Counted from the stretch's first letter, positions 8,246 to 18,182 are shown. The stretch: DNA of 64,000 nucleotides from Methanofastidiosum sp. (GCA_035362715.1 DAOSDU010000008.1:24815-88814); one strand, 5' to 3'. Made by a program: numbers and translations. Notes: generated by a model from the sequence alone, not told the origin.

Positions 8246-9526
8246 TTATTTTTTTAGAAAATTGATTGCTCGTTTATATCCTTCATTATTTTTTAGAGGC
8301 ATTGTTGCATCTATTCCCATCTTTGCTGAAGTGCCATCCCCTTTAACAGATGGATCAAGGCTTGATCCTGCGGCGTTATTTACAACTAATAGATCCTTAT
8401 CTGCTTGGAATCTTGTAGCTATTGCCCATTCAACATCTGTATCAGAATAGATATCAATATCCTCATCAACTATAACAACTCTTTTCATTGAAGGATGAGA
8501 TGCAAGTGCGGCCATTATAGCATTCTTCCCATCGCCTTCTTTCTGCTTTTTGATTGATACGACGCCATGAAGCCAGCAGTCTCCGCCTTCGGTCAATCTG
8601 ACACCATAAACCTTTGGTACAACTTTTGATACGCCCTCAAAGATTATAGGTTCCCTGGGCATACCCATCAAAAGAAAATGTTCATAGCCGCCTGGCATAA
8701 GCGCGTGGAAAAATGCATTTTTTCCTTGGTATACTTTCTCTATCTTAACAATTGGCTGTTTTCTAACAAAGTCATAAGTGCCTGTTATATCAACAAATGG
8801 TCCTTCATCCCCTTCCTCTAAAGTTATCTTCCCACAAAAAACAAACTGAGATGATGTCGGCACATCTATCCCGTTAGGAAATCTATAAGCAGTGAGCTCA
8901 CTGCCTAATCCCATCTTCTTCAAGGTATTTGCAATTTCAAGTTCATTGATACCATATGATATTGACATCGCAGCAGGCAATAGCACATAAGGGGGTAATC
9001 CTATTACCATAACAATTTCTAAATCCTTACCTTTGGCCTTTGCTTCGTTATACATGGCAAAAAGATGCCTTGGGACAATTCTTATTGTGAATGTATCCTT
9101 CCCTGTAACCATCATTCTGTGAAAAGACATGTTTCTGTTGCCCTTTTCATCCTTTACAAAAACAACACCAGATGTCACATAAGGGCCGCCGTCTTGGGGA
9201 TAATGATACTGAATTGGAATTTTTCTAAGGTCAAAATTCTTAATCTCGTTATCGAGAAATGTGGCTTTATCGACTATTTTGTAAGGTGTTGGTTTATCCA
9301 TGGATTCTTTCAATGAAAAAAGTAAGTTTGATTTGTCCAATTTAAGGTATTTTGCTACACGGTCTCTTGTAGACCAGATATTACAAAAAACATCATACCC
9401 TCTATCTTTGAATTGCAATATTTTAGTTGGATTCTCATGAACTATCTTTGCCATCTCATATTTTTCTAGCTCCCTATCAATTTTGATAATATCCTTTTCA
9501 TGAGCGATAAATTCTCTAATATCCAT
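8246..9526 (-). CDS. UbiD-family prFMN decarboxylase, candidate anhydromevalonate phosphate decarboxylase
   Basis: 426 residues, the size of archaeal UbiD homologues. Family signatures are YPQDGGPYVTSGVVFVKD, SFHRMMV, and the acidic catalytic region around LPPYVLLPAAMSISYGINELE. UbiD enzymes use prenylated FMN to decarboxylate unsaturated acids. In most archaea a UbiD homologue decarboxylates trans-anhydromevalonate 5-phosphate in the modified mevalonate pathway. Aconitase X (37937-39115) and Idi2 (59118-60179) in the same window make that role attractive, but it is inference. GGTG five bases before the ATG supports the start. The UbiX flavin prenyltransferase gene is not in the window. Confidence 0.82.
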   Translation of the reverse strand: MDIREFIAHEKDIIKIDRELEKYEMAKIVHENPTKILQFKDRGYDVFCNIWSTRDRVAKYLKLDKSNLLFSLKESMDKPTPYKIVDKATFLDNEIKNFDLRKIPIQYHYPQDGGPYVTSGVVFVKDEKGNRNMSFHRMMVTGKDTFTIRIVPRHLFAMYNEAKAKGKDLEIVMVIGLPPYVLLPAAMSISYGINELEIANTLKKMGLGSELTAYRFPNGIDVPTSSQFVFCGKITLEEGDEGPFVDITGTYDFVRKQPIVKIEKVYQGKNAFFHALMPGGYEHFLLMGMPREPIIFEGVSKVVPKVYGVRLTEGGDCWLHGVVSIKKQKEGDGKNAIMAALASHPSMKRVVIVDEDIDIYSDTDVEWAIATRFQADKDLLVVNNAAGSSLDPSVKGDGTSAKMGIDATMPLKNNEGYKRAINFLKK

Positions 9527-9571
9527 AAAAACACCTAGAATAACAGAGCGAAAAAAGGATAAAAGCCTTTC

Positions 9572-10810
9572 TCATGGAGTAATCCAATCAAATAATGTTT
9601 TTTGTTTGTGTTTGAATCCTAAGATTTTGCTCTTTTCTCTATATTTCTCAAAAGAAAGGGATAAAATCTCTGAAGCTTTCTTTAGCGCCTCTTCCTCTGT
9701 GTCGAAAGAATCTGGCTTTTTTTGTAAAGCGTTCCTAGTTATCTCTCTGACACGCCACACACCAACTGGAGTATGATACGTTGGGTGTACCTCCATGAAC
9801 ACCAAAGCGCCTGCCTGCCTCCCCTTTTCAAAAAGGTGCTCAGTCACAGAGAATCTTGCTGCATAATATGCGCCAGCAGTAAGAGATGCATACTCTTTTC
9901 TTCCGTCAAATAATTCATGATCAGATATTACATTTGGCGAAAGCGAACTCTCTAAAAATAATGAACCTGGAAGCCAGCACTCTAGAAATTCATAGCACCA
10001 CATTGAAGGAAATAGAAAAACAACAAATCTGTTGCCAACGTCTTCATCATAGTAAACTTCAAATTTATTTATTTCTGGAGAGGATTTAACCTTCTTTAGA
10101 TGAAACTTAGAAAGGGAATCATCAGTTGCTGTGATACTCCACCTTGTCGGAACAAGTTTTCTGTTTTTCTGCTCTCCTAGAAGCCCGGCGGATAGGAGTT
10201 TTGAAATGTGTGATACAGGTATATCTTTATCATAAAGTAGATATATCCCTTTTGATGCCTTGATATCGTCTGAATTAATTTTATCGATTACCCTTGGAAC
10301 CTTTGGATTTTCAGCGATCTTAAAGCTCTCAACAAAACCAGAAGGACCCGTGGGGGGAGAAAACTGGGAAAATTCTAGGGCAAAGTGAGGTACCTTTTTT
10401 AATACTAATTCAACGTCAATAGGCTTCCTTGACATGACTATTTCCTGACTTTTTTCTAGATACCCTTTAGGATTTTTAGCATCGGTGACCTTTAGAAATT
10501 CTTTTGACCTTACAAGAAGAGATCTAAATTTTATAATTTCATCAAGCGCTTTGCCATGCCAGCCTTCCGGTAGGTCAAATATTTCAGTGTCTTCGTGCAC
10601 TGGTGGGACTAACGGCCCGACCAAAACCTTGGGATAGTTCCAGTCTCCGACAAAAAATGCTGAAGGGGATGCCCCAAATATGTCCTTATTGATTAAAGGC
10701 GCTATCGATTCCCTAATCCTCTTCTTCTCAAGTATTGGACATATCCCCCTACCACAGAGCTTTTTATGGCCCCTGCATACAGTGCATAGAGTAGTTTTTG
10801 GGGTATGCAT
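9572..10810 (-). CDS. nreA: Archaeal DNA repair protein NreA with PCNA-interacting tail
   Basis: 412 residues. It matches the archaeal Nre family (COG1602), implicated in DNA repair in haloarchaea. An N-terminal cysteine cluster, CTVCRGHKKLCGRGICPI, fits the family zinc motif. The C-terminus QKTLFDWITP is a PIP-box-like motif expected to bind PCNA, as described for NreA proteins. The open frame begins at a TTG two codons upstream, but ATG 10810 lies 26 nt from an AAATAAATAA TATA-like box and is preferred. The gene is divergent from the dikinase gene. Confidence 0.88.
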   Translation of the reverse strand: MHTPKTTLCTVCRGHKKLCGRGICPILEKKRIRESIAPLINKDIFGASPSAFFVGDWNYPKVLVGPLVPPVHEDTEIFDLPEGWHGKALDEIIKFRSLLVRSKEFLKVTDAKNPKGYLEKSQEIVMSRKPIDVELVLKKVPHFALEFSQFSPPTGPSGFVESFKIAENPKVPRVIDKINSDDIKASKGIYLLYDKDIPVSHISKLLSAGLLGEQKNRKLVPTRWSITATDDSLSKFHLKKVKSSPEINKFEVYYDEDVGNRFVVFLFPSMWCYEFLECWLPGSLFLESSLSPNVISDHELFDGRKEYASLTAGAYYAARFSVTEHLFEKGRQAGALVFMEVHPTYHTPVGVWRVREITRNALQKKPDSFDTEEEALKKASEILSLSFEKYREKSKILGFKHKQKTLFDWITP

Positions 10811-10943
10811 GAACAAGATAAAGAAGTCTGTTATTTATTTTTAATGGAAATAATTGAAGATTTTTTAAGGCCAATATCAAAAAATTAGGGAGAACAAAGT
10901 TTTATATACATAGCAACAAAATGACTAAAAAAGAAGGGATTTT

Positions 10944-13574
10944 ATGTCGGATGTCGTACTACCTTTTTCTGATATCAAGAAGGGTGACTTTAATTCAGTT
11001 GGAAACAAAGCATTGAATCTATCTTTATTAAAGGCTGAAGGATTTCAAGTTCCATATGGATTTGTTATTACTACCGAGGCGTATGAAAAGTTTATTGTTG
11101 ATAATAATTTCAAAGAGAAAATATCTGAGCTTCTCAAAGCGACAAAGTTTGATAATAAAAAAAGTGTAGTTTTTTCTTCGAAAAATATTCAAGGGCTTAT
11201 TTTGTCTGGCGAGATTGACAAATCAACAATAAAGGAAATAGAAAAAATACTCTCAAAAAATAAGAAAATTGAATTATGGGCAGTACGCTCATCTGCACTG
11301 GCAGAGGATCTTGCTGAAGCATCTTTTGCAGGCCAACAAGACTCTTTTCTAAATATAAAAACAAAAGATGTTATAGAACATATCAAGCTCTGTTGGGCGT
11401 CCTACTGGAATGAGAGGGCAATTAATTACAGGCAGAACTCTAATATTAATCACCTTGAAGGCGGCATGGCAGTAGTTGTGCAAAGTATGGTTAATGCAAA
11501 TGCTGCGGGCGTCATGTTCACAGCAGACCCGATAACGGGAGATAAGGAAAAAATAGTCATTGAGTCAAGCTGGGGTCTTGGGGAATCCATAGTGTCTGGT
11601 ATTGTAAGCCCAGACAGATACACTTTAGAAAAAAAATCAAAAGAAATTATTGAAAGAAAGATAAGCAATAAGACAAAGGGCATATACTTTTCTGATAAGG
11701 GAAGCATATCTTCAGAAATTGAAACTTCAAAAAAACTAATTCCTTCACTCACAGACGAAGAGATAATATATCTCTCAAATCTAGGGGAAAAAATAGAATC
11801 TTATTTTAAAGCGCCACAGGATATTGAGTGGGCAGTATCGGATGAAGAAATATTCATTTTGCAGTCAAGAGGTATTACCACAATTGAAAAGGATCAGACC
11901 CTCTGGACTAGAGGTTATTCTGATGAATACTGGGCTGATGTGACCTCACCTCTATTCTTTTCTCTGCTTGGGGAAAATCTATCCAACTATGTATTCAAGG
12001 AAGGGGCCAAAATTATGGGTTACAAGGAGCTAAGGGACAAAGATCTTTTAAGACTACATAAAGGCCATGTCTACTTTAATGCACAAGCGCTTGAGGACGT
12101 TTTTACATATAATCCCAAGATTGGAAGGACTAAAGAGCTCTTGAACTACTTCCCTAAAAATGATCAGGAAAGAATTGCTAATGCAGATGCTAAGTTATTC
12201 AAGAGAATTCTTGCCGAGATCAGGGTTGCAATTTTAGACCCCGATGGAAAGATATCTACAACTGATGGCGCTTATCTCAAATGGGCAAGCGACTATTTAG
12301 CTTACATAAAAGAGTTTGATAAGATAGATTTACAGAACTTAACTGATGATGATCTTCATGAAGAGTTTGTAAAACTAAGGGCGAAGTTCCTAAAGCACAA
12401 CAGACTGATAAGATACGGCATGGTGACTCACAGCATTGGTTCAAATTTGATTCTTAAAAGGTGGCTAACAGATTGGTTGGGCGATAAATCAGGATTGTTA
12501 TATTCAAAGTTGATCACAGGGCTTCCTGACAACAAAACTATTGTGACAAATATCGCAATAACAAAGCTTGCTAAAGAAGCCAAGAAGGATAAAAGAGTAA
12601 GAGATCTGCTTAATAAATTACCTTCTTCAGGATTTTTAGATCGGCTTGATAATGATGAAGAATTAAATGAATTTTCATATAAGTTCAACGAGTTTATGAA
12701 TGACTACGGCCATCGCTCCCACACTAGAGAGATCTATTACCCACGGTGGGTTGATGACCCCTCACTTGTGACTGAAGTTCTGAAAAGTCTTATGGATTCA
12801 GCTGAAGTAGATTTAGAAGAAGTTGAAAAGAGGAAAAGAGAAGAAAGAAAAAAAGCTGAAGTAGAGATTATTGATGCAGTTTCAAAGACAAAAAATGGAT
12901 TTATAAAAAAGCCGGTATTTGCCAAAGTATTAAACTATGCCCAGAGATATCTGATATTCAGGGAAAATCAAAGATTCTATCTTGACCATGAGCTAACAAG
13001 AGAAAGGAGACTTTTCATGGAATACGGAAGGAGATTTTTAGAGCGAGGCCTTATTGATTCGCAGATGGATATATTTTTCTTGTCTAAGGAGGAGATATTT
13101 GATATCTCAAAAGGAGACCTTATAATAGATAAAGATACAATAATAAAGAGAAAGGAAGAGTTTGAAAAATACAAGAGTATTTTACCGCCGAAATTCTTGA
13201 AGGGCAATGTAGAGTTCGATGATAGCATTGAAAGGCAGGATAACCTAGTCAAGGTGACAGGAACTTCTTCTAGTCCAGGTATAGCATCTGGAATAATCAG
13301 AATTGTTGAATCCATAAGAGAGCTTCCCAAAGTCAAAGATGATGAGATTTTAGTTACTTCCAATACAGATCCAGGGTGGACCCCAGTATTTTCTAAAATA
13401 GGTGGGCTTATTACTGAAACTGGCGGAATACTTTCCCATGGTGCAGTTGTATCAAGGGAATATGGCATCCCGGCTGTCACAGCAGTCAGCAATGCAACTA
13501 AAATATTCAAAAACGGTCAAAAGGTAAGGATCGATGGAAACGAGGGAGTTATTTACCTTGTGGAGGAGTCTTAA
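10944..13574 (+). CDS. PEP-synthase-like dikinase resembling rifampicin phosphotransferase
   Basis: 876 residues in three parts: an ATP-grasp domain (about 1-315, with SVGNKALNLSLLKAEGF, GVMFTADPITG and DIEWAVSDEEIFILQSRG), a long helical middle region (about 330-760) and a swivelling phosphohistidine domain with catalytic His832 in GGILSHGAVVSREYGIPAV. There is no C-terminal PEP-binding TIM barrel, so it is not a standard PEP synthase. The order, length and His position match rifampicin phosphotransferases, which transfer the beta-phosphate of ATP to a small molecule. The true substrate is unknown. A TATA box (TTTATATA, about 10901) and GAAGGG precede the ATG. It is coupled to the next gene through TAATG. 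Confidence 0.82.
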   Translation: MSDVVLPFSDIKKGDFNSVGNKALNLSLLKAEGFQVPYGFVITTEAYEKFIVDNNFKEKISELLKATKFDNKKSVVFSSKNIQGLILSGEIDKSTIKEIEKILSKNKKIELWAVRSSALAEDLAEASFAGQQDSFLNIKTKDVIEHIKLCWASYWNERAINYRQNSNINHLEGGMAVVVQSMVNANAAGVMFTADPITGDKEKIVIESSWGLGESIVSGIVSPDRYTLEKKSKEIIERKISNKTKGIYFSDKGSISSEIETSKKLIPSLTDEEIIYLSNLGEKIESYFKAPQDIEWAVSDEEIFILQSRGITTIEKDQTLWTRGYSDEYWADVTSPLFFSLLGENLSNYVFKEGAKIMGYKELRDKDLLRLHKGHVYFNAQALEDVFTYNPKIGRTKELLNYFPKNDQERIANADAKLFKRILAEIRVAILDPDGKISTTDGAYLKWASDYLAYIKEFDKIDLQNLTDDDLHEEFVKLRAKFLKHNRLIRYGMVTHSIGSNLILKRWLTDWLGDKSGLLYSKLITGLPDNKTIVTNIAITKLAKEAKKDKRVRDLLNKLPSSGFLDRLDNDEELNEFSYKFNEFMNDYGHRSHTREIYYPRWVDDPSLVTEVLKSLMDSAEVDLEEVEKRKREERKKAEVEIIDAVSKTKNGFIKKPVFAKVLNYAQRYLIFRENQRFYLDHELTRERRLFMEYGRRFLERGLIDSQMDIFFLSKEEIFDISKGDLIIDKDTIIKRKEEFEKYKSILPPKFLKGNVEFDDSIERQDNLVKVTGTSSSPGIASGIIRIVESIRELPKVKDDEILVTSNTDPGWTPVFSKIGGLITETGGILSHGAVVSREYGIPAVTAVSNATKIFKNGQKVRIDGNEGVIYLVEES

Positions 13575-14479
13575 TGGATACCGATATAGTTCATACAAAA
13601 GGCGACCATGTTGAATGGAATGAGAGCTTTTACTTTAGTTTCTATGACAAGATAAATGACATATGTGCTTTTATGAGGATTGGCCTTAAACCCAACAAAC
13701 CCTTGAAAAATATGTTCTGTTTCTTTATGCTTCCAGACGGCTCTTACATAGGGCTCAAAGAAGATGATATTTACGAAAATGATAATCTTTCAGCTAAAAA
13801 CTTGACATTTCATAAGGTCCAATCTGAAAAGAAATGGAATCTTACCTTTGATGGTAAATTATTAAACTTTTCAAATAAAAAGCCTGTTGATGTTTCATTT
13901 AACTTTGATTTTGAATCAATGAACAAAATATTTGATTACAGGGAGTGCGTAAGTGGCTTTAAAGAAAAGATATCACAATCAGTTGCATCTGAACACTTGG
14001 AACAGTTTGGAAAAGCGACTGGGGAGTTTAAAGTCGAAGGAAATAATTATACCATTTCTGGTTTAGGGGAGCGAGATCATTCCTGGGGGACCAGGGACTG
14101 GAACGCGCCCAAGATGTGGATATGGTTGACATGCCAGTTCTCTGAAGAGGCTGCGCTAAATGTCACAAAACTCACAGTAGCAGAAGGTGAGGTAGATGCA
14201 GGCTTCGTCCATATTGGTGGTGAAAATCTACCCATAGTTAAAGCTACTATAAACACAGAGTATAATCAAGATGGAAGCCCCAATTCATTTAGAATGGAGC
14301 TGTTGGACAAAAAGGGTGGCTTACATAAAATCGATGCAAAGATAATTAAGAATGTAAAACTGCCTTTTACAAGCGGAGATGGAAAGAAACAATCAATAAT
14401 GCATGAAACGCTAACTGAATACAAAATGGATGGAAAGACAGGGTATGGGATTGCAGAGTATCTGATAAGAGACTTTTGA
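13574..14479 (+). CDS. AttH/CrtC-like (DUF7064/7065-type) lipocalin-like protein
   Basis: 301 residues and soluble. The motif GLGERDHSWGTRDW (about 166-179) is typical of the DUF7064/7065 group related to AttH and hydroxyneurosporene synthase (CrtC). These are predicted double-lipocalin folds that bind or hydrate hydrophobic molecules. Its start overlaps the dikinase stop by one base (TAATG), so the two are translationally coupled and probably act on the same small lipophilic compound, which is inference. No carotenoid genes are nearby, so a CrtC activity should not be assumed. Confidence 0.65.
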   Translation: MDTDIVHTKGDHVEWNESFYFSFYDKINDICAFMRIGLKPNKPLKNMFCFFMLPDGSYIGLKEDDIYENDNLSAKNLTFHKVQSEKKWNLTFDGKLLNFSNKKPVDVSFNFDFESMNKIFDYRECVSGFKEKISQSVASEHLEQFGKATGEFKVEGNNYTISGLGERDHSWGTRDWNAPKMWIWLTCQFSEEAALNVTKLTVAEGEVDAGFVHIGGENLPIVKATINTEYNQDGSPNSFRMELLDKKGGLHKIDAKIIKNVKLPFTSGDGKKQSIMHETLTEYKMDGKTGYGIAEYLIRDF

Positions 14480-14619
14480 CATGATTATTATCAAATTATT
14501 TACTAGTGAAAAACATCTAATGTTGAAATAAAATAAAAATATAATTTAAAATTATTTTTCTTAATTGTAAATAATCAATAACAGTAAATTTTAAGTATAA
14601 ATGAAAAAGTTACAATAAT
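14480..14619. other. AT-rich spacer after the AttH-like gene
   Basis: This is very AT-rich sequence with no frame worth calling. It holds the presumed 3' end of the dikinase operon transcript (T-rich stretches near 14552-14570) and a possible TATA-like element for the structured-RNA candidate near 14588-14601. Confidence 0.4.
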
Positions 14620-14860
14620 ACACAGGTCGAAACTTCGCTGGTGTCGATGTCGAAGTATGTCTCTTGTTTCAGAGGCTGAAGATACATCTGTTAAAAGAGC
14701 TTGTCTCTTATTACTATGTATCCCCGAGTATCTGGATTAAAGGGATATCTGAGTATGGTCGAAATACTTAATCAAACGTAAGTTTGGAGGCCTTTATAAA
14801 GAAACATTTTATGTTTCTTTTGAAACCTTGTAGAGACCGTTTCGAGACGTCGAAACATTC
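14620..14860. ncRNA. Candidate structured RNA in a convergent intergenic gap
   Basis: The 434-bp gap between the converging ends of the AttH-like gene and marC has no plausible coding frame but a compact, less AT-rich core. Hairpins that can be drawn: ACTTCG/CGAAGT (14632-14656), GTCTCT/AGAGGC (14659-14676), GATACAT/ATGTATC (14681-14722) enclosing AAGAG/CTCTT, AGTAT/ATACT (14752-14768), a 10-bp stem around 14798-14820, and GTTTCGA/TCGAAAC with a GACG loop (14839-14856). A TATA-like AAGTATAAAT lies about 25 nt before the core on the plus strand. No RNase P, SRP, tRNA or box C/D signature was found. The strand is not certain. Confidence 0.4.
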
Positions 14861-14913
14861 AGAAATACATTAGACAAAACATAAGTGAAGCGACAAACTG
14901 TTTTTCTTTTTTA

Positions 14914-15546
14914 TTACAGCATGGCTATAAAGATATTTCTAATTCCAGTTGCAAGGAAGTTAATAGCTATTGCCCCTAAAAGTAATCCCATTATACGAGT
15001 AAAGACGAGTGTTATTGTTACACCCAATATTTTGCTCAATGGACTTGAGAATCTGAACATCAAAAATGTTATCGCAAAGGTAGCGAGTATTGCAGCAATT
15101 GCCACAGCCTTAAGCTCTATTGTGGGAACTGATCTTATTATGACAATTACTGTTGTTATGGTTCCAGGGCCTGTAAGAAGTGGCATTGCAACAGGGAAGA
15201 CTGATATATCTTCTCTGCCTTTTGCATCTTTTCTTTCTTCTTCGGTAAAGCTTTCTCTGGATGTTTTAGCGTAGACCATGTCCAAAGCTACTTTAAAAAG
15301 AATAATTCCACCGGCAACTCTTAAACTATCAACTGTGACTCCAAAGAATCTTAGAATGATTTCGCCACTAATAGCAAATATTATTGCAAGTAAACATCCT
15401 ATCAAAACTGACCTTGCCCCAAGTTTAATCCTTTCTTTGTGGTCCTTATCGGCAGTCAAGGACATAAATGTAAACATGGCGCCAATTGGATTTACGATTA
15501 CAAATATAGATGTGAATGCATATACAAAAAAGGCAAAAGCCACCAT
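14914..15546 (-). CDS. MarC-family integral membrane protein
   Basis: 210 residues with six hydrophobic segments. The MarC family pattern is clear: FVIVNPIGAMFTFMSLT near the N-terminus, RVAGGIILFKVALDM in the third segment, and FPVAMPLLTGPGTITTVIV after the central loop. Members are inner-membrane proteins of unknown transport function; the historical link to multiple antibiotic resistance is not supported. A TATA-like TTTATAAATA about 26 nt upstream suggests a leaderless start at ATG 15546. It is transcribed alone on the minus strand, and its 3' end faces the structured-RNA candidate. Confidence 0.9.
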   Translation of the reverse strand: MVAFAFFVYAFTSIFVIVNPIGAMFTFMSLTADKDHKERIKLGARSVLIGCLLAIIFAISGEIILRFFGVTVDSLRVAGGIILFKVALDMVYAKTSRESFTEEERKDAKGREDISVFPVAMPLLTGPGTITTVIVIIRSVPTIELKAVAIAAILATFAITFLMFRFSSPLSKILGVTITLVFTRIMGLLLGAIAINFLATGIRNIFIAML

Positions 15547-15606
15547 GAATTAAAGAGATAAAAATGTTTTATAAATATTCTGTTTATTAAATTAAAGAAA
15601 AACATT

Positions 15607-18117
15607 TTAATATAGTTCAAACATCTTGACTAAGTCTTGTGCAGCAAGCCTTGTTTCTTCTCTGTTGGCACCAGCAACGATTAATACATCGTATCCCTTT
15701 GCCATTGGGTCTGCTAACCATTCCCATTCTCCCCTAGAAGTTGACCAATCAACTGTGGATGCACCCATGCCAACTAGGTCTTTTACTATGCTATTGTATA
15801 CTGGACCACCGACAAGAACAAGGTTCTTTGTGTTTGTGTCTGTGTTAACTTCTATGTCAAGCTTTATGAGCTCTACTGGGTCGATTTGAACTTTTGCATT
15901 GTAAGTTACTGTCTCTCTTATTGAGGACATTTTGATCCTTAGAAATACTCCGTCAGAATCTGGAGTTTCATCTGTTCTTACAGCTTGGCCTAAGTATGGC
16001 GTAAAATAATTAAGATATTGGTAATATCTGGCATCTGCGAGGCTATAAGGATCAACTTGATCACTTGGAGCTTTATTAACTTTTAATGATACCCCAGTTG
16101 TTAATGTTGATGGGTCAAATGGCAATCCGGTGTTGTATCGCCCATAATCTGAATCAACAACTTCTACTGTGAAGTAGTTTTCTGGACCATTTACTGTGTA
16201 TGTTGTCTCACAATTTGGTATAATGATGTTATCACAAAGCTGTAATTCTAATGTATCGAAGTTTGCATCTGGACATGGTGTATCGCATTTTGGTGCAGGC
16301 TGCCATAGAATATATGCCCTTGAAATATATTCGTCTGTTGAGTCTAATTCTGGAGCAGATTCCCATGCAGATACAAATCCATTTAAATTTCCTTGTGCAT
16401 CTTCAATTCTTTTCCACTCAGTTCCGGAAGGAGTAAATTCTGTTAAAGAGATTGCCACTCTTCTCCAACCACCGGTTATGGCAAGACCGTAGTCGTTTGG
16501 TGTTGTGACGAATGGGTCGCAGCATCCCTTGTCTTCAAGGTAGCCGTAGTCTTCAATTGCGTAAAGGTTGAATTCTGCAAGATTTGTTCCGTCTGCACCG
16601 ACAAATGTCTTAATACCATCGAGCATGAAGTTAACATATCTGAAGAAATCATAGGTATATCCATTCTTTTCCTTAGATACCGTTATCTTTACAACGTATG
16701 GGTCATATTCGTTTCTCTGTGTTGGATTGGATGTGAATGAACCTCCGCCGCCATATGTTGCACAATCTGGGCAGCATGGCAAACATCCATCCAAAGGATC
16801 CATGACCATTATAAATGTAGAAGGCACAGACAAAGCTGGCCCTGATACAGTTATGAATGCCTTGTTCTCGTAGATATTAATATCATTTAAGATTATATTC
16901 CATCCATGGAATGTGTAAGTGTCACCGACCTTCATTATTTTCTCAATTTCTGCAAATGGTGTGCCGTACATGAAGTATGCACCAAGATACCCAGGTTCTG
17001 GGCCTGTTACATATGTAGCGCCAGCAAACATTGGCTTGTACATCTTACCTAGAAATCTTATTTCATTCAAGTACCCCGCTCTAGCAGTTTCAAAGTCAAT
17101 CATGCCCCAGCACTTCTGAATGCCACAGATGTTCTGACCATTTTCAAGTAATGGGTATCTGATTTCTGCAGTTCTGTATACTATGCCCGAAGTTGAACCC
17201 TTTCCACCGATGAAATCTGCTATACCATCTGGCCCATGGTCAGATTCATATTTGTCCCCAACAATTAATTGAATTTCTTCATGAGCTTCCATTGCTGTGC
17301 CTGTTCCACCAAATATGTAGTCACACTCATTTTGAGTATCGTACGCATTATTATTGCCCTGAACATCTACCCACGCATTTGTTGTAAACATAGCATAGTT
17401 GAAGCTCCACCCCTCATCACCATTGTCATAGCTGCCACCAGCATATTGTGGAAGCTCTCTAACAATTGGAAATGTTGGATCAACGGCAAAATTAGTTTTT
17501 GTATTAACTAAAAAGTAAGGCTTGGAACTTCCAGTATTTGAAGATACAAGAAAATTGTATACTTTCTTCTCCGAATTCCACTGTTTTGGCGAATTTGAAA
17601 ACCATAGCCTGGATAACCCCTTGGCCACTACCATGTTTGGATTCATGACTTTTTCTGGCATTGCTATCTGAACATATGTGTCATAATCCTTGTGAGGCCA
17701 GTTATTTTCGGCAGTCTCCCAATACATCTTTGAGTAAAGATCATAGTCAACATACCAAGTAGCTTCTAAATATCTACCATCGACACAAACTGGAGTAGCA
17801 TTATAATTAACTCTATAAAAAGGGTAAGTGTAATCATATTCCCCCACATTTTCCCATTCGACTTGAGAGGTTCTTAATATAGGTGCAGTTTCTTCAACTG
17901 TTGCCATGTTCCCGACTGCTGCTGCAATTATAGATGCAGAGACTACATCTGACGAGCTGGCTTGAGCTCCAACTGCTATTACTACATTTGGCGTACCCTT
18001 TAATGGATCAATCCACCAAGACTTTGCTGGGATATCTATTGCGGTAGTGGCGCTTGCCATAGCAGCCCCAATCATTGTGGTTCCTAAAAGCAATGCACCG
18101 ATTTTTCTTAATTTCAT
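15607..18117 (-). CDS. S-layer protein, Methanococcus type (paralogue 1)
   Basis: 836 residues. A signal peptide (about 1-26) is followed by the S-layer N-terminal domain (SWWIDPLKGTPNVVIAVGAQ) and the C-terminal S-layer domain (LVLVGGPVYNSIVKDL, then GYDVLIVAGANREETR). The mature protein has 14 cysteines in the same places as its two paralogues (for example CLPCCPDCATYGGGG and DKGCCDPF), suggesting disulfide stabilisation. It should form the outer surface lattice. It is closer to paralogue 3 than to 2: both have GIADFIG and CWGMIDFETARAGYLNE. Its promoter is at about 18183-18191 and GAAAGGCG is a weak ribosome site. A decayed start of another S-layer gene lies just upstream. Confidence 0.93.
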   Translation of the reverse strand: MKLRKIGALLLGTTMIGAAMASATTAIDIPAKSWWIDPLKGTPNVVIAVGAQASSSDVVSASIIAAAVGNMATVEETAPILRTSQVEWENVGEYDYTYPFYRVNYNATPVCVDGRYLEATWYVDYDLYSKMYWETAENNWPHKDYDTYVQIAMPEKVMNPNMVVAKGLSRLWFSNSPKQWNSEKKVYNFLVSSNTGSSKPYFLVNTKTNFAVDPTFPIVRELPQYAGGSYDNGDEGWSFNYAMFTTNAWVDVQGNNNAYDTQNECDYIFGGTGTAMEAHEEIQLIVGDKYESDHGPDGIADFIGGKGSTSGIVYRTAEIRYPLLENGQNICGIQKCWGMIDFETARAGYLNEIRFLGKMYKPMFAGATYVTGPEPGYLGAYFMYGTPFAEIEKIMKVGDTYTFHGWNIILNDINIYENKAFITVSGPALSVPSTFIMVMDPLDGCLPCCPDCATYGGGGSFTSNPTQRNEYDPYVVKITVSKEKNGYTYDFFRYVNFMLDGIKTFVGADGTNLAEFNLYAIEDYGYLEDKGCCDPFVTTPNDYGLAITGGWRRVAISLTEFTPSGTEWKRIEDAQGNLNGFVSAWESAPELDSTDEYISRAYILWQPAPKCDTPCPDANFDTLELQLCDNIIIPNCETTYTVNGPENYFTVEVVDSDYGRYNTGLPFDPSTLTTGVSLKVNKAPSDQVDPYSLADARYYQYLNYFTPYLGQAVRTDETPDSDGVFLRIKMSSIRETVTYNAKVQIDPVELIKLDIEVNTDTNTKNLVLVGGPVYNSIVKDLVGMGASTVDWSTSRGEWEWLADPMAKGYDVLIVAGANREETRLAAQDLVKMFELY

Positions 18118-18182
18118 TTATTTTCGCCTTTCATGGAATAATTCATAAATTAGTAATAATAACATATTTCATTAAATTGATT

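Noticed and set aside
10944..13574. Standard phosphoenolpyruvate synthase
   Set aside because: The phospho-His domain is at the C-terminus and no PEP-binding barrel follows, unlike PEP synthase.
14620..14860. CRISPR array or tRNA gene in the structured gap
   Set aside because: The TCGAA motifs are irregular in length and spacing, there are no spacers of equal size, and no cloverleaf with a TTCGA-type arm fits.
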